64,000 nt of DNA from an uncultured Saprospiraceae bacterium (GCA_938015805.1 CALLXF010000002.1:1-64000), one strand, 5' to 3'. Positions 34,437 to 44,636 are shown, counted from the stretch's first letter. Notes: generated from the letters alone by a model not told the origin. Numbers and translations: made by a program.

Positions 34437-35870
34437 CTATTGTCCTTGACCCATTGAGTATCCTCTAATGCCATCAAACTCATATAGATTTTCGGATTTA
34501 ATAATATCTATTTTCTCGGATATCGCTTTTTTAAATATAGCAGGAATCGCTTCTTGAGGCACCGTATTTCCTTTCTTATCCTCGTATCTACATCTCCAGT
34601 GATCCGTACAGAAAGTTTCCTCAAACCCATTTGGCCAAACCTTTACTCCTCTATTTGTAATCATCGTGAGCTCGATACCATTATTTAGCTTCTTAAGAGA
34701 ATCTGCTAATTGTTCAGGATTTTTTCCTGGCCAATCCACAAATACATCAACTCCCTTTAAAACTTTTTCTTTTGCTGATCTGCGTTTATAATCAGGAAGA
34801 ATAATTTGACCTTTTTTATCAAAAACAGCTTTTTCTAACTCTTGAGGTGTCTGGCCCAGTCGCTTTATAATCGCATCTGCAAAAGCACTCGTTCCTACAT
34901 TTACTTTACTGATGCCTTCCTTAAAAATATCAGCAGTATGTATACCCTCTTCTATTGTGCAAGACCATGCGTTAACTATTTTTTCTGCGACTTTGGACTG
35001 ACCTATATGGTTAAGCATCATCACGGCAGCCTTTAATAGACCTGTCGGATTGGCAATATCTTTACCAGCAATCGGTGGTGCTGATCCATGTATTGCTTCA
35101 AACATCGCACACTCCTGACCGATATTTGATGAACCTGCTAAACCTACCGAACCAGAGATTTGGGCAGCTATATCAGAAATAACATCTCCATATAAATTAG
35201 ATGTAACGATCACATCGAACATTTCAGGCGTATCTGCCAGTCTCGCCGCGGCAATATCGATAATCCAGCTATCTGTTTCTATGTCTGGGTACTCTGCAGC
35301 TACCTCTTTAAAAACTTCATGAAATAGACCATCCGTCTGTTTCATAATATTGTCCTTAACAAAACAACTTACTTTTTTACGATTATAATGTCGAGCATAT
35401 TCAAAAGCATAACGAATTATTTTTTCACATCCTGGCCTTGAAATTAATTTTAAACATTGTACTACCTCATCCGTTTGCTGATGTTCTATACCCGCATAAA
35501 GATCTTCCTCATTTTCTCTTACAATGACCACATCCATTTTACGATGCTTGGTATCTACATAAGGAAAATAGCTTTTGCATGGTCTGATATTAGCAAACAA
35601 TCCTAATGTCTTTCTGAGCGTAACATTAAGACTTTTATACCCTCCTCCTTGGGGTGTAGTTATGGGTGCTTTTAGGAATACCTTACTGGATCTGATAGAT
35701 TTCCAAGCCTCCGGACTGATTCCACTAGAATGACCAGCCATATACATTTTCTCTCCTATCTCTACCTCCTCTATATCTAACTTTGCCCCTGCTTGTTCTA
35801 AAATACTGAGAACAGCATCCATAATCTCAGGACCTATTCCATCTCCCTTTGCAACGGTTATTTTTTTCAT
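34437..35870 (-). CDS. icd: Isocitrate dehydrogenase (long bacterial form)
   Basis: TCA-cycle oxidative decarboxylation of isocitrate, probably NADP-dependent. 477 residues, longer than the E. coli type, because of a C-terminal domain of about 140 residues as in Thermus/Rickettsia-type enzymes. The N-terminus [19 protein letters not shown], the substrate segment [13 protein letters not shown], the Lys/Asp catalytic region [18 protein letters not shown], and the metal/cofactor region [20 protein letters not shown] are intact. It is the last gene of an apparent operon with two small unknown genes. Confidence 0.93.
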   Translation of the reverse strand: MKKITVAKGDGIGPEIMDAVLSILEQAGAKLDIEEVEIGEKMYMAGHSSGISPEAWKSIRSSKVFLKAPITTPQGGGYKSLNVTLRKTLGLFANIRPCKSYFPYVDTKHRKMDVVIVRENEEDLYAGIEHQQTDEVVQCLKLISRPGCEKIIRYAFEYARHYNRKKVSCFVKDNIMKQTDGLFHEVFKEVAAEYPDIETDSWIIDIAAARLADTPEMFDVIVTSNLYGDVISDIAAQISGSVGLAGSSNIGQECAMFEAIHGSAPPIAGKDIANPTGLLKAAVMMLNHIGQSKVAEKIVNAWSCTIEEGIHTADIFKEGISKVNVGTSAFADAIIKRLGQTPQELEKAVFDKKGQIILPDYKRRSAKEKVLKGVDVFVDWPGKNPEQLADSLKKLNNGIELTMITNRGVKVWPNGFEETFCTDHWRCRYEDKKGNTVPQEAIPAIFKKAISEKIDIIKSENLYEFDGIRGYSMGQGQ

Positions 35871-35914
35871 TGATTTATTTTTAAATGAATAATGTTAAAT
35901 CGTATTCCAAAGTT

Positions 35915-36199
35915 TTAGTCATCATAGCTTATTTGTAACGTACAGTTTACTTTGACTCCTCTTCCTTTTACTCGAGATTGATCAAGTACTTTTTTCATTT
36001 CCATGAGATCTTGTTTCAACTCCTCAATTCGTAAACCTCCAGGTCGACAATCGCAACTCGAGTCACGAATAAATTCTTTAAGGTTTTGAATTTTTAGAAA
36101 TTCTAATTTTGTTTCTACCAGTTCAGAAATTAAATCTTTTGCCTCTTGGGGCGAATAACAGTTATCAACTAAATTGACCTTTTGAATTACTTCTACCAT
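35915..36199 (-). CDS. Conserved small helical protein, function unknown
   Basis: 94 residues. The opening VNLVDNCYSPQEAKDLISEL and later RIEELKQDLMEMKKVL match a type of small Bacteroidota protein that begins with a short strand and a helical pair, whose function I do not know. Three Cys (SSCDCRPGG plus one near the start) are unusual for it. It lies 44 nt upstream of icd and 19 nt after the 82-residue gene, on the same strand. Confidence 0.7.
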   Translation of the reverse strand: MVEVIQKVNLVDNCYSPQEAKDLISELVETKLEFLKIQNLKEFIRDSSCDCRPGGLRIEELKQDLMEMKKVLDQSRVKGRGVKVNCTLQISYDD

Positions 36200-36218
36200 T
36201 TTTATTAGATTTTAAATA

Positions 36219-36467
36219 TTAATTAATTTTTTTGTTTAATGACCGAATCAGTAGGCAAAGCATAATGATAAACATTGCCGGTAAGGCTTCGTTGAACATC
36301 AACGGATTTATAACTTCAGCGTATATAAACCAAGTGGCACTAAAAAGAACGCAAATAATCAGTTGAAGCCAATGCAAAAAATTAGAATCTTGCATACTCC
36401 TTTTAAGCGTACTAAATTTTGAAACTATTTGATTAGGGTGTAAATATTCGATAAGTGTATTCATCAT
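36219..36467 (-). CDS. Small two-helix membrane protein, function unknown
   Basis: 82 residues. An amphipathic, basic N-terminus is followed by two membrane segments (about 33-51 and 57-75: LQLIICVLFSATWFIYAEVI and LPAMFIIMLCLLIRSL). First gene of the apparent icd operon and divergent from the LysR gene; a perfect palindrome lies in the intergenic region. No family recognised. Confidence 0.65.
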   Translation of the reverse strand: MMNTLIEYLHPNQIVSKFSTLKRSMQDSNFLHWLQLIICVLFSATWFIYAEVINPLMFNEALPAMFIIMLCLLIRSLNKKIN

Positions 36468-36509
36468 TTTTATTTTTAATGATTACTAAATTTCTTTTGA
36501 CAACTCAAA

Positions 36510-36528
36510 AATGATACTTTTTATCATT
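36510..36528. promoter_or_regulatory. Palindrome, candidate LysR operator
   Basis: AATGATA (36510-36516) and TATCATT (36522-36528) with a 5-nt spacer: a perfect inverted repeat with the T-N11-A layout of LysR-type sites, in the 103-nt space between the LysR gene and the divergent small membrane gene. Confidence 0.45.
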
Positions 36529-36570
36529 AGTTTTTATTTATATATTTAATGATTAATATAAGTAACGCTT

Positions 36571-37494
36571 ATGAACTATACATTAAATCAGCTCAAAATT
36601 TTCCTGTACATAACTGAATATCAGAGCATTACGAAAGCTGCAGAGGAACTCTATTTAACTCAACCAGCCGTATCTATTCAGCTAAAAAAACTTCAAGAAC
36701 AGTTTCCTATTCCGCTTACGGAGATCGTAGGAAGAAGACTTTTTGTGACAGATTTTGGAAAACAGATCGCTATGGCTGCTGAAAAAATATTGGCAGAAGT
36801 AGAGGCAATAAATTACCAAACCATGCGATATAAAAACATGTTAGCAGGGAGATTAAAACTCTCTGTCGCTTCTACCGGTAAATATGTAATGCCTTATTTC
36901 TTATCAGGGTTTATAAATAAAAACAAAGGAGTAGATCTCATGATGGATGTTACTAATAAATCTTTAGTTGTAAAAAGTCTAGAAGAAAACAAGATTGACT
37001 TTGCACTCGTTTCTGTAATACCAGATCACCCAAAAACAAATCAAGTTAAGCTTCTTAAAAACAAGCTTTATCTAATCGGAAGTACCCGTTTAAAAAATAA
37101 AAAACCAAAAAAGACGATTAAAATATTTGAAGAATATCCTCTATTATTTAGGGAAACAGGTTCAGCAACTAGAAATGCGATGGAAGGTTTTATAGCTGCA
37201 AAGAATCTACCCGTTTATAAAAAAATGGAACTTACTTCTAATGAAGCTTTAAAACAAGCAGTCATTGCGGGCTTGGGGTATTCCATCATGCCCTTAATAG
37301 GAATTCGTGATGCCTTAAATAATAATGAGGTAGAAATCATACCATTTCGAGGTTTGCCTATTGAAACACATTGGAATATTGTATGGAATAAGTCCAAAAA
37401 TTTATCTCCAGTTGCTCAGGGTTTTTTAGACTATCTAGAACAAGAAAAAGATCAAATTATTACAAACGATTTTGGGTGGTACGAACAATATTAG
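36571..37494 (+). CDS. LysR-family transcriptional regulator (CbbR-like)
   Basis: 307 residues. N-terminal winged helix-turn-helix (LNQLKIFLYITEYQSITKAA, LTQPAVSIQLKKLQ), then a linker helix and a substrate-binding domain (about 90-300; LKLSVASTGKYVMPYFLSGF). The sequence is of the CbbR/CysB-like branch that often controls carbon-assimilation or anion-transport genes. It is convergent with the SulP transporter and divergent from the icd-operon small gene, whose shared intergenic palindrome suggests autoregulation. Confidence 0.92.
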   Translation: MNYTLNQLKIFLYITEYQSITKAAEELYLTQPAVSIQLKKLQEQFPIPLTEIVGRRLFVTDFGKQIAMAAEKILAEVEAINYQTMRYKNMLAGRLKLSVASTGKYVMPYFLSGFINKNKGVDLMMDVTNKSLVVKSLEENKIDFALVSVIPDHPKTNQVKLLKNKLYLIGSTRLKNKKPKKTIKIFEEYPLLFRETGSATRNAMEGFIAAKNLPVYKKMELTSNEALKQAVIAGLGYSIMPLIGIRDALNNNEVEIIPFRGLPIETHWNIVWNKSKNLSPVAQGFLDYLEQEKDQIITNDFGWYEQY

Positions 37495-37580
37495 ACGCTA
37501 GACATGACATCTCAACCTAACTAGAAGAAATGTATTAAATTAAGTTTGTTAGATAAGACGGATCAGTTCAGTAATAAAGT

Positions 37581-39440
37581 CTATGCTTTAGATTGATAGA
37601 TATCTTTTACGTTTTGCACAACCCATTTTAGACACTCATCAAAAGTCGCAAACAACTCATCGTTAGAAATCAAATCGGGAATAATATCTATACGTTCCAT
37701 CATATACCTAGGCTGCTTTTGCACATTTACTAGAAGTACTTTTTTACCTGAACTACAAAGATCTACTAATATATCTTCTAAAGCATAAAGCCCCGACTGA
37801 TCCATATATGGCACCTTACCCATTCTGAATATGATGCAATTCGCAGTATCAGGAATTTGTTTAGCAAGCTGCTGAAAATCACTGGAAGATCCAAAGAACA
37901 GAGGACCATTTATATACTTAATAATTACTTCCTCTCTCAAATTTTTTGGAAACTCTGTCTCATCATCCCCCTCTTCTTCAATGTCTAGAGATGTCACGTT
38001 TGATTGCTCTCCTGTGAGATCACCTATTTTTTTCATAAACATCAGGGATGCGATAACTAGACCGATACCTACTGCATAAACCAGATCCCAAACTGATGAT
38101 AATATTAAAACAACGATCATTACAAAAACCTCTTGCTTAGGCATGTACGGCATTGCTCTAAGTCCTTTATAATCCATGACGCCTATCCCAACCGTTATAA
38201 GTATCCCCGCAAGTACAGCCGCGGGAATTTTAGACGCCAACGGAGCTAGAGCAAGCATAATAAATAGAAGTAAAACACCAGCGATCATACCTGACAATTT
38301 TGTTTTTCCACCTGCATTAATATTGACAACAGTACGGATAGTAGCACCCGCTCCAGGTAATCCGCCAAAAAAACCAGCGATGGTATTTCCTATACCCTGT
38401 CCGATGAGCTCCTGATTAGGCTTATGCTTTGTCTTAGTCATATTATCTGCAACCACTGAAGTCAGTAAAGAATCGATGGCTCCTAATAAGGCTAGCGTAA
38501 ATGCCGTAAAAACATAAGGTAATACCGAATTTAAATTAAAGTCTGTAAAAATCCCCCACTTGATCTGAGGAATACCACTCGGTATCTCTGATATGGATCG
38601 ATAATCTAAACCAAAACCTACAGCTACACCAGACATAACTAATAATGCCACAAGAGTGCTCGGGATTACCGTAGTGATTTTCTTAAATCCAAAAATGATG
38701 ATAATGGTTCCTAGGGCTAGCAGCAACTCTAACCAATCTATGTTTTGTAAAGCCCTAGGCATTATTTTTAAAGCTCCGATTACACCTTTGGCTTTAGATC
38801 CAGCCAGTGTCTCTGACTCTTTCATAATATCTGCCTCTGTAATTCCTTCTGCCTTGGAAATCGTTTCCTTAAAATTTTCTAATACTAATATCCCTTCTCC
38901 TGCTTCTTCTTTTAAAATATTACCGAGTATAATTTCCTCAGCAAAAGGCTTAAACTGATTTACATATTGGAGGTCTTCTTTAGGATAATAACCGATACTA
39001 GGTAATATCTGAGTTACAATAATTATAACGCCTATCGCGGTCATAAAACCAGAAACCACTGGATAAGGAATGTATCTAATATATTTCCCTAAGCCCAAAA
39101 TACCTAAACCAACCTGCATCAATCCAGCCAAAATAAAAACAGTTAATATCGAAGGCAGAGCCTTTTCTACATCTCCATCAAACGTGGCCACAATACCGGA
39201 AATAATAAGCATACTTACAGCTGTCATCGGTGCAGTAGGACCAGATATTTGTGTATTAGTCCCACCAAATAAAGCCGCAAAAAAACTGATAAAAATCGCA
39301 CCATAAAGACCCGCGGTCGCTCCTAACTCCGTACTTACCCCAAATGCTAAAGCTAATGGCAAAGCAACGATACCTGCAGTTATTCCCCCAAAGAGATCTC
39401 CTTTAAATTTTGAGAAATCAAAACCGAATTTATTGTTCAT
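37581..39440 (-). CDS. SulP-family anion transporter with STAS domain
   Basis: 619 residues: about 12-14 membrane segments up to roughly residue 470, then a cytoplasmic STAS domain (about 500-600, with KVPYMDQSGLYALEDIL). Core signature: GLYGAIFISFFAALFGGTNTQ and SGPTAPMTAVSMLI. A hydrophilic insertion at about 180-225 (EEAGEGILVLENF) falls between helices. Likely moves sulfate, bicarbonate or similar anions; in marine Bacteroidota such proteins are often bicarbonate transporters. Flanked by a CbbR-like LysR gene. Confidence 0.92.
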   Translation of the reverse strand: MNNKFGFDFSKFKGDLFGGITAGIVALPLALAFGVSTELGATAGLYGAIFISFFAALFGGTNTQISGPTAPMTAVSMLIISGIVATFDGDVEKALPSILTVFILAGLMQVGLGILGLGKYIRYIPYPVVSGFMTAIGVIIIVTQILPSIGYYPKEDLQYVNQFKPFAEEIILGNILKEEAGEGILVLENFKETISKAEGITEADIMKESETLAGSKAKGVIGALKIMPRALQNIDWLELLLALGTIIIIFGFKKITTVIPSTLVALLVMSGVAVGFGLDYRSISEIPSGIPQIKWGIFTDFNLNSVLPYVFTAFTLALLGAIDSLLTSVVADNMTKTKHKPNQELIGQGIGNTIAGFFGGLPGAGATIRTVVNINAGGKTKLSGMIAGVLLLFIMLALAPLASKIPAAVLAGILITVGIGVMDYKGLRAMPYMPKQEVFVMIVVLILSSVWDLVYAVGIGLVIASLMFMKKIGDLTGEQSNVTSLDIEEEGDDETEFPKNLREEVIIKYINGPLFFGSSSDFQQLAKQIPDTANCIIFRMGKVPYMDQSGLYALEDILVDLCSSGKKVLLVNVQKQPRYMMERIDIIPDLISNDELFATFDECLKWVVQNVKDIYQSKA

Positions 39441-39673
39441 TTAAATAGGTATAATAAGCTAAAAAATTAAGCACCAATTACCAAAATGGATTAATTGCTC
39501 TTGTCAAAAAGATCAAAGTAAGAACTCTATTGCCAGTTTAAAAAATTATACTTCTGTTTTTTTTTCTCTTAGTTAGTTAAGATTATAATCATGTTATGAA
39601 AAAAACTTCTATTACCCGTATCTGAGAAATACCATATCATATAGTCCAGTGCAACTTTGAATGTGACTCAAAA

Positions 39674-39681
39674 TAAATTTG
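39674..39681 (+). promoter_or_regulatory. -7 promoter element TAAATTTG
   Basis: Exact TAnnTTTG, 24 nt before the ATG of the 68-residue gene. Confidence 0.45.
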
Positions 39682-39705
39682 TAGATTAGCCATTATTTAT
39701 TTGTT

Positions 39706-39912
39706 ATGGCAGTAGGAATAGGCTTTATAGTTTTAGGAGGTTTCTTTGTTGGAGCTCTATTAATGGCCTTAATGGAATTATTATTTAAAATCGACTGGGA
39801 TAAAGAGACTTTTAATGCTAAAAAAGTGCTCAGTATTTTTAAATGGACCATACTTAGTTTTCTCGTTTTCATATTTTTCATTTATGCTCTTAATATGGGA
39901 TGGATTAGTTAA
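39706..39912 (+). CDS. Small two-helix membrane protein, function unknown
   Basis: 68 residues with two membrane segments (about 5-27 and 46-65: IGFIVLGGFFVGALLMALME and WTILSFLVFIFFIYALNMGW), linked by a short charged loop DWDKETFNAKK. It has its own -7 element and lies between the divergent SulP gene and the acyl-CoA dehydrogenase. No family recognised. Confidence 0.6.
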   Translation: MAVGIGFIVLGGFFVGALLMALMELLFKIDWDKETFNAKKVLSIFKWTILSFLVFIFFIYALNMGWIS

Positions 39913-40022
39913 TCTCCAAAAAAAAGCATACAAAATGGTATTCATTGGTTTTTTTGCGGGAAAACAAAAACTTAACCGTAGCTTGTAGTCTTATATAATA
40001 GTATCAAACCCACACCCGATCC

Positions 40023-41522
40023 ATGGCTGACAACTCTGGTTATAAAAAATTTATTTCTGATTTCGAATCAGGTCTTAAAGAAATATTTTCCCAGCACCAC
40101 CAAGAAGTAAAAAATCTGACAAACAGGGGTTTCTCCAAAGAAACACTCGCCGCAATAATGGAATTTAATCCACTATCTGTGTCTGTTCCTTCTGAATATG
40201 GTGGGCGTGGAATGAAGGTAAAAGAATGCCTAGGTGTACTGGAAGCTGCCTCCTATGAGTCCTTATCTTTATCATTAATATTTGGAATCAATATCGCCTT
40301 GTTCCTTGAGCCATTTGCTAAATATGGCCAGGACAGCCTTAAGCCTAAAGTATTCAAGAAATTTATTGAAGAGCAAGGAATGGGTGGCCTAATGATTTCC
40401 GAACCTCTACATGGTAGTGATGCACTCGGAATGCAAACATCACATTTTTTAAATGGAGATGATACGTATCATTTAAAAGGAACGAAGCACTGGCAAGGCC
40501 TAACTGGAATGGCTGATTTCTGGTTAGTTGCTTCCAAAGAACAAAAGTCTGATGGATCTCTAGGTAGAGATATCAGTATTTTTGTAACAGACCAGTCAGA
40601 AGATAATCAAAAAATAGAAGTTGCTGAATATTATAAAAACAATGGTCTCTATCCTATTCCATATGGAAAAAACACACTGGATCTAAGTATACCACAGGAG
40701 GCACTACTCGAGCCAGAATCAACGGGAATAAAAATGTTGATGGATTTACTTCATCGTAGTAGAATGCAATTTCCTGGTATGGCTATGGGTTTTCTAAAGA
40801 GGATCATGCACGAGGCTCATACTTATTGTAATGATCGTCTAGTGAGAGGGAATTCTTTATTACAATTTGATCAGGTACAATATCAGTTCTCTAAACTGCA
40901 GCATGCTTTTACAGTATGCTCTGCCATGTGTCATCACAGTTCGCTTACCAGCGGATATGATGTAAACCTCAGCCTTTTCGGGGTAGAAGCTAATACTATA
41001 AAAGCTTATGTCACTGATCTCATGCAAAACTCAGCTCAGACACTTACTCAGCTAATGGGTTCTAGTGGCTATAAAATAGAGAGTTACGGTTCGAGAGGAA
41101 TCATGGATTCTAGGCCTTTTCAGATTTTTGAAGGTCCTAATGAGATGTTATATGGACAGATATCAGAAGCTGTAAGCAAGCAAATGATGAAGCAAAAAAT
41201 GTCTACGCTCATGGAATATCTATCTAGCTACGATCTCACTAAAGATGCGATTAAGCATTTTAAGGGGCTTTTAGATTTTGGAGTAGAGAGAAGCATGCCT
41301 CAACGCAAACATGTCATTATAGGCCAGCTAGTAAGTAGAGTTGTAGTCGCCGATTATGTTCAAAACCTCGCTAACAAAGGATTTAATTCCGAACTCATAA
41401 ACAACTGTATTCAGAATTTAATCTATGAGGTATCCCAGTTTGTAACAAGCTACAAGACTGAAAACCAAATTTCCCCAGTTGAGGGTTTTAATGATAACTC
41501 CTCATGGAAAAGTCTTGTTTGA
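40023..41522 (+). CDS. Acyl-CoA dehydrogenase-family protein
   Basis: 499 residues. Acyl-CoA dehydrogenase fold: N-terminal helical domain, beta-domain with LMISEPLHGSDALGMQ and KGTKHWQGLTGMADFWLVA, and C-terminal helical domain with IFEGPNEMLYGQISEAV (conserved Glu). It is divergent in sequence from the 603-residue enzyme at 28336, lacks that enzyme's added C-terminal domain, and sits outside the beta-oxidation cluster, so a different acyl substrate or a side reaction is plausible. Confidence 0.88.
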   Translation: MADNSGYKKFISDFESGLKEIFSQHHQEVKNLTNRGFSKETLAAIMEFNPLSVSVPSEYGGRGMKVKECLGVLEAASYESLSLSLIFGINIALFLEPFAKYGQDSLKPKVFKKFIEEQGMGGLMISEPLHGSDALGMQTSHFLNGDDTYHLKGTKHWQGLTGMADFWLVASKEQKSDGSLGRDISIFVTDQSEDNQKIEVAEYYKNNGLYPIPYGKNTLDLSIPQEALLEPESTGIKMLMDLLHRSRMQFPGMAMGFLKRIMHEAHTYCNDRLVRGNSLLQFDQVQYQFSKLQHAFTVCSAMCHHSSLTSGYDVNLSLFGVEANTIKAYVTDLMQNSAQTLTQLMGSSGYKIESYGSRGIMDSRPFQIFEGPNEMLYGQISEAVSKQMMKQKMSTLMEYLSSYDLTKDAIKHFKGLLDFGVERSMPQRKHVIIGQLVSRVVVADYVQNLANKGFNSELINNCIQNLIYEVSQFVTSYKTENQISPVEGFNDNSSWKSLV

Positions 41523-41556
41523 TATTTCTCTTTGAATAAAAAATATAATTTAGATT

Positions 41557-41595
41557 AAAAAAAATGACACTTGATTTACAAGTGTCATTTTTTTT
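41557..41595. terminator. Strong bidirectional terminator
   Basis: Perfect 17-bp stem: 41557-41573 (eight A then TGACACTTG) pairs with 41579-41595, loop ATTTA. Ends the acyl-CoA dehydrogenase and the convergent AhpD operon. Confidence 0.9.
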
Positions 41596-41611
41596 ACCCA
41601 ATTCTTATACT

Positions 41612-42211
41612 CTAGTAATTATGCTTTCCTATCTCCCAGCCTGCAGGTTTTAGAATTCTTTCACCATCTTCAGCAGCAGGTTTTTCTAACTGTGTCCCCA
41701 TACTATCATTCCATCTATTAAGGTATCCAAAAAGTGCAATCACTCCAAGTACTTCTACAATTTCCCCATCGTCCCAGTGCTTTCTCATGTTTTCAGAAAT
41801 CTCATCAGTCACTGCATTAGGCACTTGTGATGCTGCTATCGCAAGATCAAAAATAGCTCTTTCCCCTTCTGTAAATGCTGGATATGTTTTATACTCCCAT
41901 ATATGATTTAGTCTATCCTGCTCTGAGCCATATCGCTCTGCTGCTCGGATCGCATGTGCCTCACAATATCTACATCCCGTAGTCATACTGGAGATATAGG
42001 CTAACTCTCTTTTAAGCGAACTGGTAACACGACCCTTATTCTCCATTACCGCTTTATTCATCTCTACAAAAGCAGTTGATATACGAGGTCTATGCATCAT
42101 GGTAAATAAACTATTGGGCGTAAAGCCCAAAGTCTCTTCGTAAAACTGAGCCATCTCTTCAGCTTCTTTTGTGGCATTTCTATCTAATGGACTTACTAAA
42201 GGTTTTTTCAT
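41612..42211 (-). CDS. AhpD-like carboxymuconolactone decarboxylase-family protein
   Basis: 199 residues, all-helical AhpD fold. The active-site motif is LAYISSMTTGCRYCEAHAIR, with Cys80 and Cys83 plus His86 and Glu69, matching the thiol peroxidase pattern E-x10-C-x2-C-x2-H. Possible alkylhydroperoxidase-type antioxidant activity. Last gene of the DoxX-glycosidase cluster, 13 nt after the broken glycosidase. Confidence 0.88.
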   Translation of the reverse strand: MKKPLVSPLDRNATKEAEEMAQFYEETLGFTPNSLFTMMHRPRISTAFVEMNKAVMENKGRVTSSLKRELAYISSMTTGCRYCEAHAIRAAERYGSEQDRLNHIWEYKTYPAFTEGERAIFDLAIAASQVPNAVTDEISENMRKHWDDGEIVEVLGVIALFGYLNRWNDSMGTQLEKPAAEDGERILKPAGWEIGKHNY

Positions 42212-42224
42212 TTTTTATATTTAT

Positions 42225-44247
42225 TTAATTCAGACTTATTAAAACTTCTTCTCGTGATTTTACTTTTTTATTTACTACTTGCTTATTTGATGTAACATCT
42301 GTTATTATCAATCTAAAATAGGATCCTTCCCTACTTATTTCTATATCATTTGTACTACCCATTAATTTGAAATTCCTCAAATTCAAAAAATTCCACTCTG
42401 TAGGTAAGGAAGGAGTTATTTTGAATGTATTAAAACTCATAGGCTCTATCCCTAACATCCCTTCTGTAATAATACGGCAGTATAATGCACTCTCAGCAGA
42501 TAAATGCTTCATATTGTTTTCCGGATAGGCTTCTACGACATAGGGCACATGATCACCTAGTAATCGCTTTCGCGAAAGCGATCGTAACTTTTCATAACCT
42601 CTATCTGTCTCTCCTACTTTAAAGATTCCCTGCAGAGCATATAACGTAGCTCGATCCCAAAAAACATTTTGAACAGCCTCTGGATTGAACTCCACTAAGA
42701 TACCATTCTCTGTCCAAAGCTTATCGAGTAAAGCTTCTACACTCCCTTCCTTACGGCTAGTAATACCCATACTCATAGGTAAACATATCCAATGGCGTAA
42801 AAACTTATTTTCTTTAAAATATTTATAGGTTTCTAAACCTTCTTATAGTAGCCCCAAAATAATTTTCTATTACACCTTTCATTTCGTCCTGCCTTTCTTT
42901 ATAGACTACAGCATGATCTTGTTTACCTATGGCTTTAGCGAGTCGACTAGCATATTTTAATCCACCATAATACAGACTAGATGTGGATAGATTTGCAGTT
43001 CCTGTAGTGATACGTCCTTCCATCTCATCGGATTCCGATATAACCGCACCACCATCATTACGATTATTATGGCAATACTCGATACTCCATTCCACCAGAG
43101 GCCATAAACTAGAACCTATATCCTTATCTCCTCTAGCTAGTAAATAATGTGTAGTTCCATATGCAATCATAGCAGCATCTCCTCGATCTAAATGTGTCAT
43201 AGGAAAATTTCCATCTACCTCAAACGAATATGGAATATGCCCTTCCTCTGGAATGTTTTTCTGAAAGTGGCGATAAGCATTTTCTGCTGCCTGATTCCCT
43301 AATATATAGCCGAGATAAGGAAAAAAAGGACCGCTATATTCTATTTGATCATTTGCCCAGATACCTACATAATAATTACCACCTCCTGGGGAGTGGACCG
43401 ACCCCATTGCAGAACTAAATATACTCTCAGCTGCTCGTAATTTTGAAAAATAAAAAAGCTTATTAATGACTGGATCTGGAGTTTCTAAAACCAAATTATT
43501 ATGAATTTCTAGAATATAATTTACCCTTTGCATGATTGCCTTATCGTCATCAAAATCTTCCGGGGATTCTGTATTCAAAGTAGCCCCATAATAAACAGGA
43601 AAATGCATAGATTGCTGTGCAAATATATCCACCTGTTCTGGTGCCTGGCTCTTTACATAAAAAGTATAATCTCCATTATAGCCTTTTTCTCCACTTTGCA
43701 GATGGCTATTTTTAAAATGTAATTTTTTATCGAGGCTATCTGTGTTTTTTATTTCCCATTCTTCTACAATATACCTTTCCTCAGGAGAAGGAAATATAAT
43801 TCTAGAAATCTGCAAACCCTCTACTGGAGCATGATGAAAAGTAATCATCCCATTGATAGATATAGAATCTATAGGACCAGGAACAATCGTTTTATGACCT
43901 AGTGTAATCGATGGAAGGAGATCATCATTAATACGCTTACGGTAATAGGCTCTATATTTTTTCCAGTCCGGTTGATCCGACTTATTATAAGTACGTAGCT
44001 GCGGAAAGATCACATCTCTTTCTATAGACAAGTTTCTATTCTCATCTACATCGTAGTATATTATAGTTGCTACTTTTAGCCCTGCCATTTCTATATTCTC
44101 ACTATGAGGTAGTCTATCTTCTTTGGTAAGATCCCATACGATACCTTGGTCATTAGCTATACGCCAGTAATCATTAGATGTAGTATCTTGACCATTTGCA
44201 ATAAAACTTTGTAGAATTAAAATGAATACGATAAAAACTAATTTCAT
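42225..44247 (-). pseudogene. Frameshifted (alpha/alpha)6 six-hairpin glycoside hydrolase
   Basis: Two pieces in adjacent frames encode one protein. The N-terminal part (44247 to 42823, 474 codons; signal peptide, beta-domain, then catalytic-region segments YVGIWANDQIEYSGPFFPYL and HIPYSFEVDGNF) ends FGATIRRFRNL-stop. In the next frame EGLETYKYFKENKFLRHW continues into MSMGITSRKEG and the C-terminal helices (42776 to 42225). The expected family text FGATI-EG-ETYKY resumes if one A at about 42843 is removed. So a 1-nt insertion breaks a roughly 670-residue exported glycosidase. The glycan target is unknown. It overlaps doxX by 4 nt (ATGA). Sequencing error remains possible. Confidence 0.8.
42563..42582. 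repeat. Iterated motif, perfect palindromic CGCTTTCGCGAAAGCG form
   Basis: 20-nt perfect palindrome whose core is CGCTTTCGCGAAAGCG (42565-42580), inside the C-terminal part of the broken glycosidase. It contains the CGCGAAAGCG form of the iterated motif (42571-42580). Confidence 0.65.
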
Positions 44248-44636
44248 TTAAGATCCATGTTTTTTGAATAAAATCCGGATAAGGATGGTTTACGTAAAAT
44301 GGTTCCTACATATATCATGATCGCAACTGTAATGCCTAATGTTCCTCCATAACCAGTGGCCATTTCTACAGCTATAATTCCGCCAGTATAAGAACAAAGT
44401 AAAAAAAATCCAATATTCATGGTCTTAGGAATCCAGAATAAAATAACTGCAGTGATTTCGATAATTCCTATGATAAGAATGTATTGATCTAAATTAATTA
44501 CCGCAAGTGTGTCCACTACCCATTTTGCTCCCATTACCTTATTCATTCCACTAAAAAACAAAATAGAAGAGGCTAGTATCGAAAGGGCATAACCTACTAT
44601 TCGCTGAGCTGAGTTTATTTGTGGTTCGTGTAGCAT
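44244..44636 (-). CDS. DoxX-family membrane protein
   Basis: 130 residues with four membrane segments (VGYALSILASSILFFSGMNK, ILIIGIIEITAVILFWIPK, IGFFLLCSYTGGIIAVEMAT, LGITVAIMIYVGTIL). The pattern with Ser/Gly near the first helix is that of DoxX/DoxD-like proteins, whose activity in most bacteria is undefined. Stop overlaps the start of the glycosidase (ATGA), implying translational coupling. Confidence 0.8.
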   Translation of the reverse strand: MLHEPQINSAQRIVGYALSILASSILFFSGMNKVMGAKWVVDTLAVINLDQYILIIGIIEITAVILFWIPKTMNIGFFLLCSYTGGIIAVEMATGYGGTLGITVAIMIYVGTILRKPSLSGFYSKNMDLK

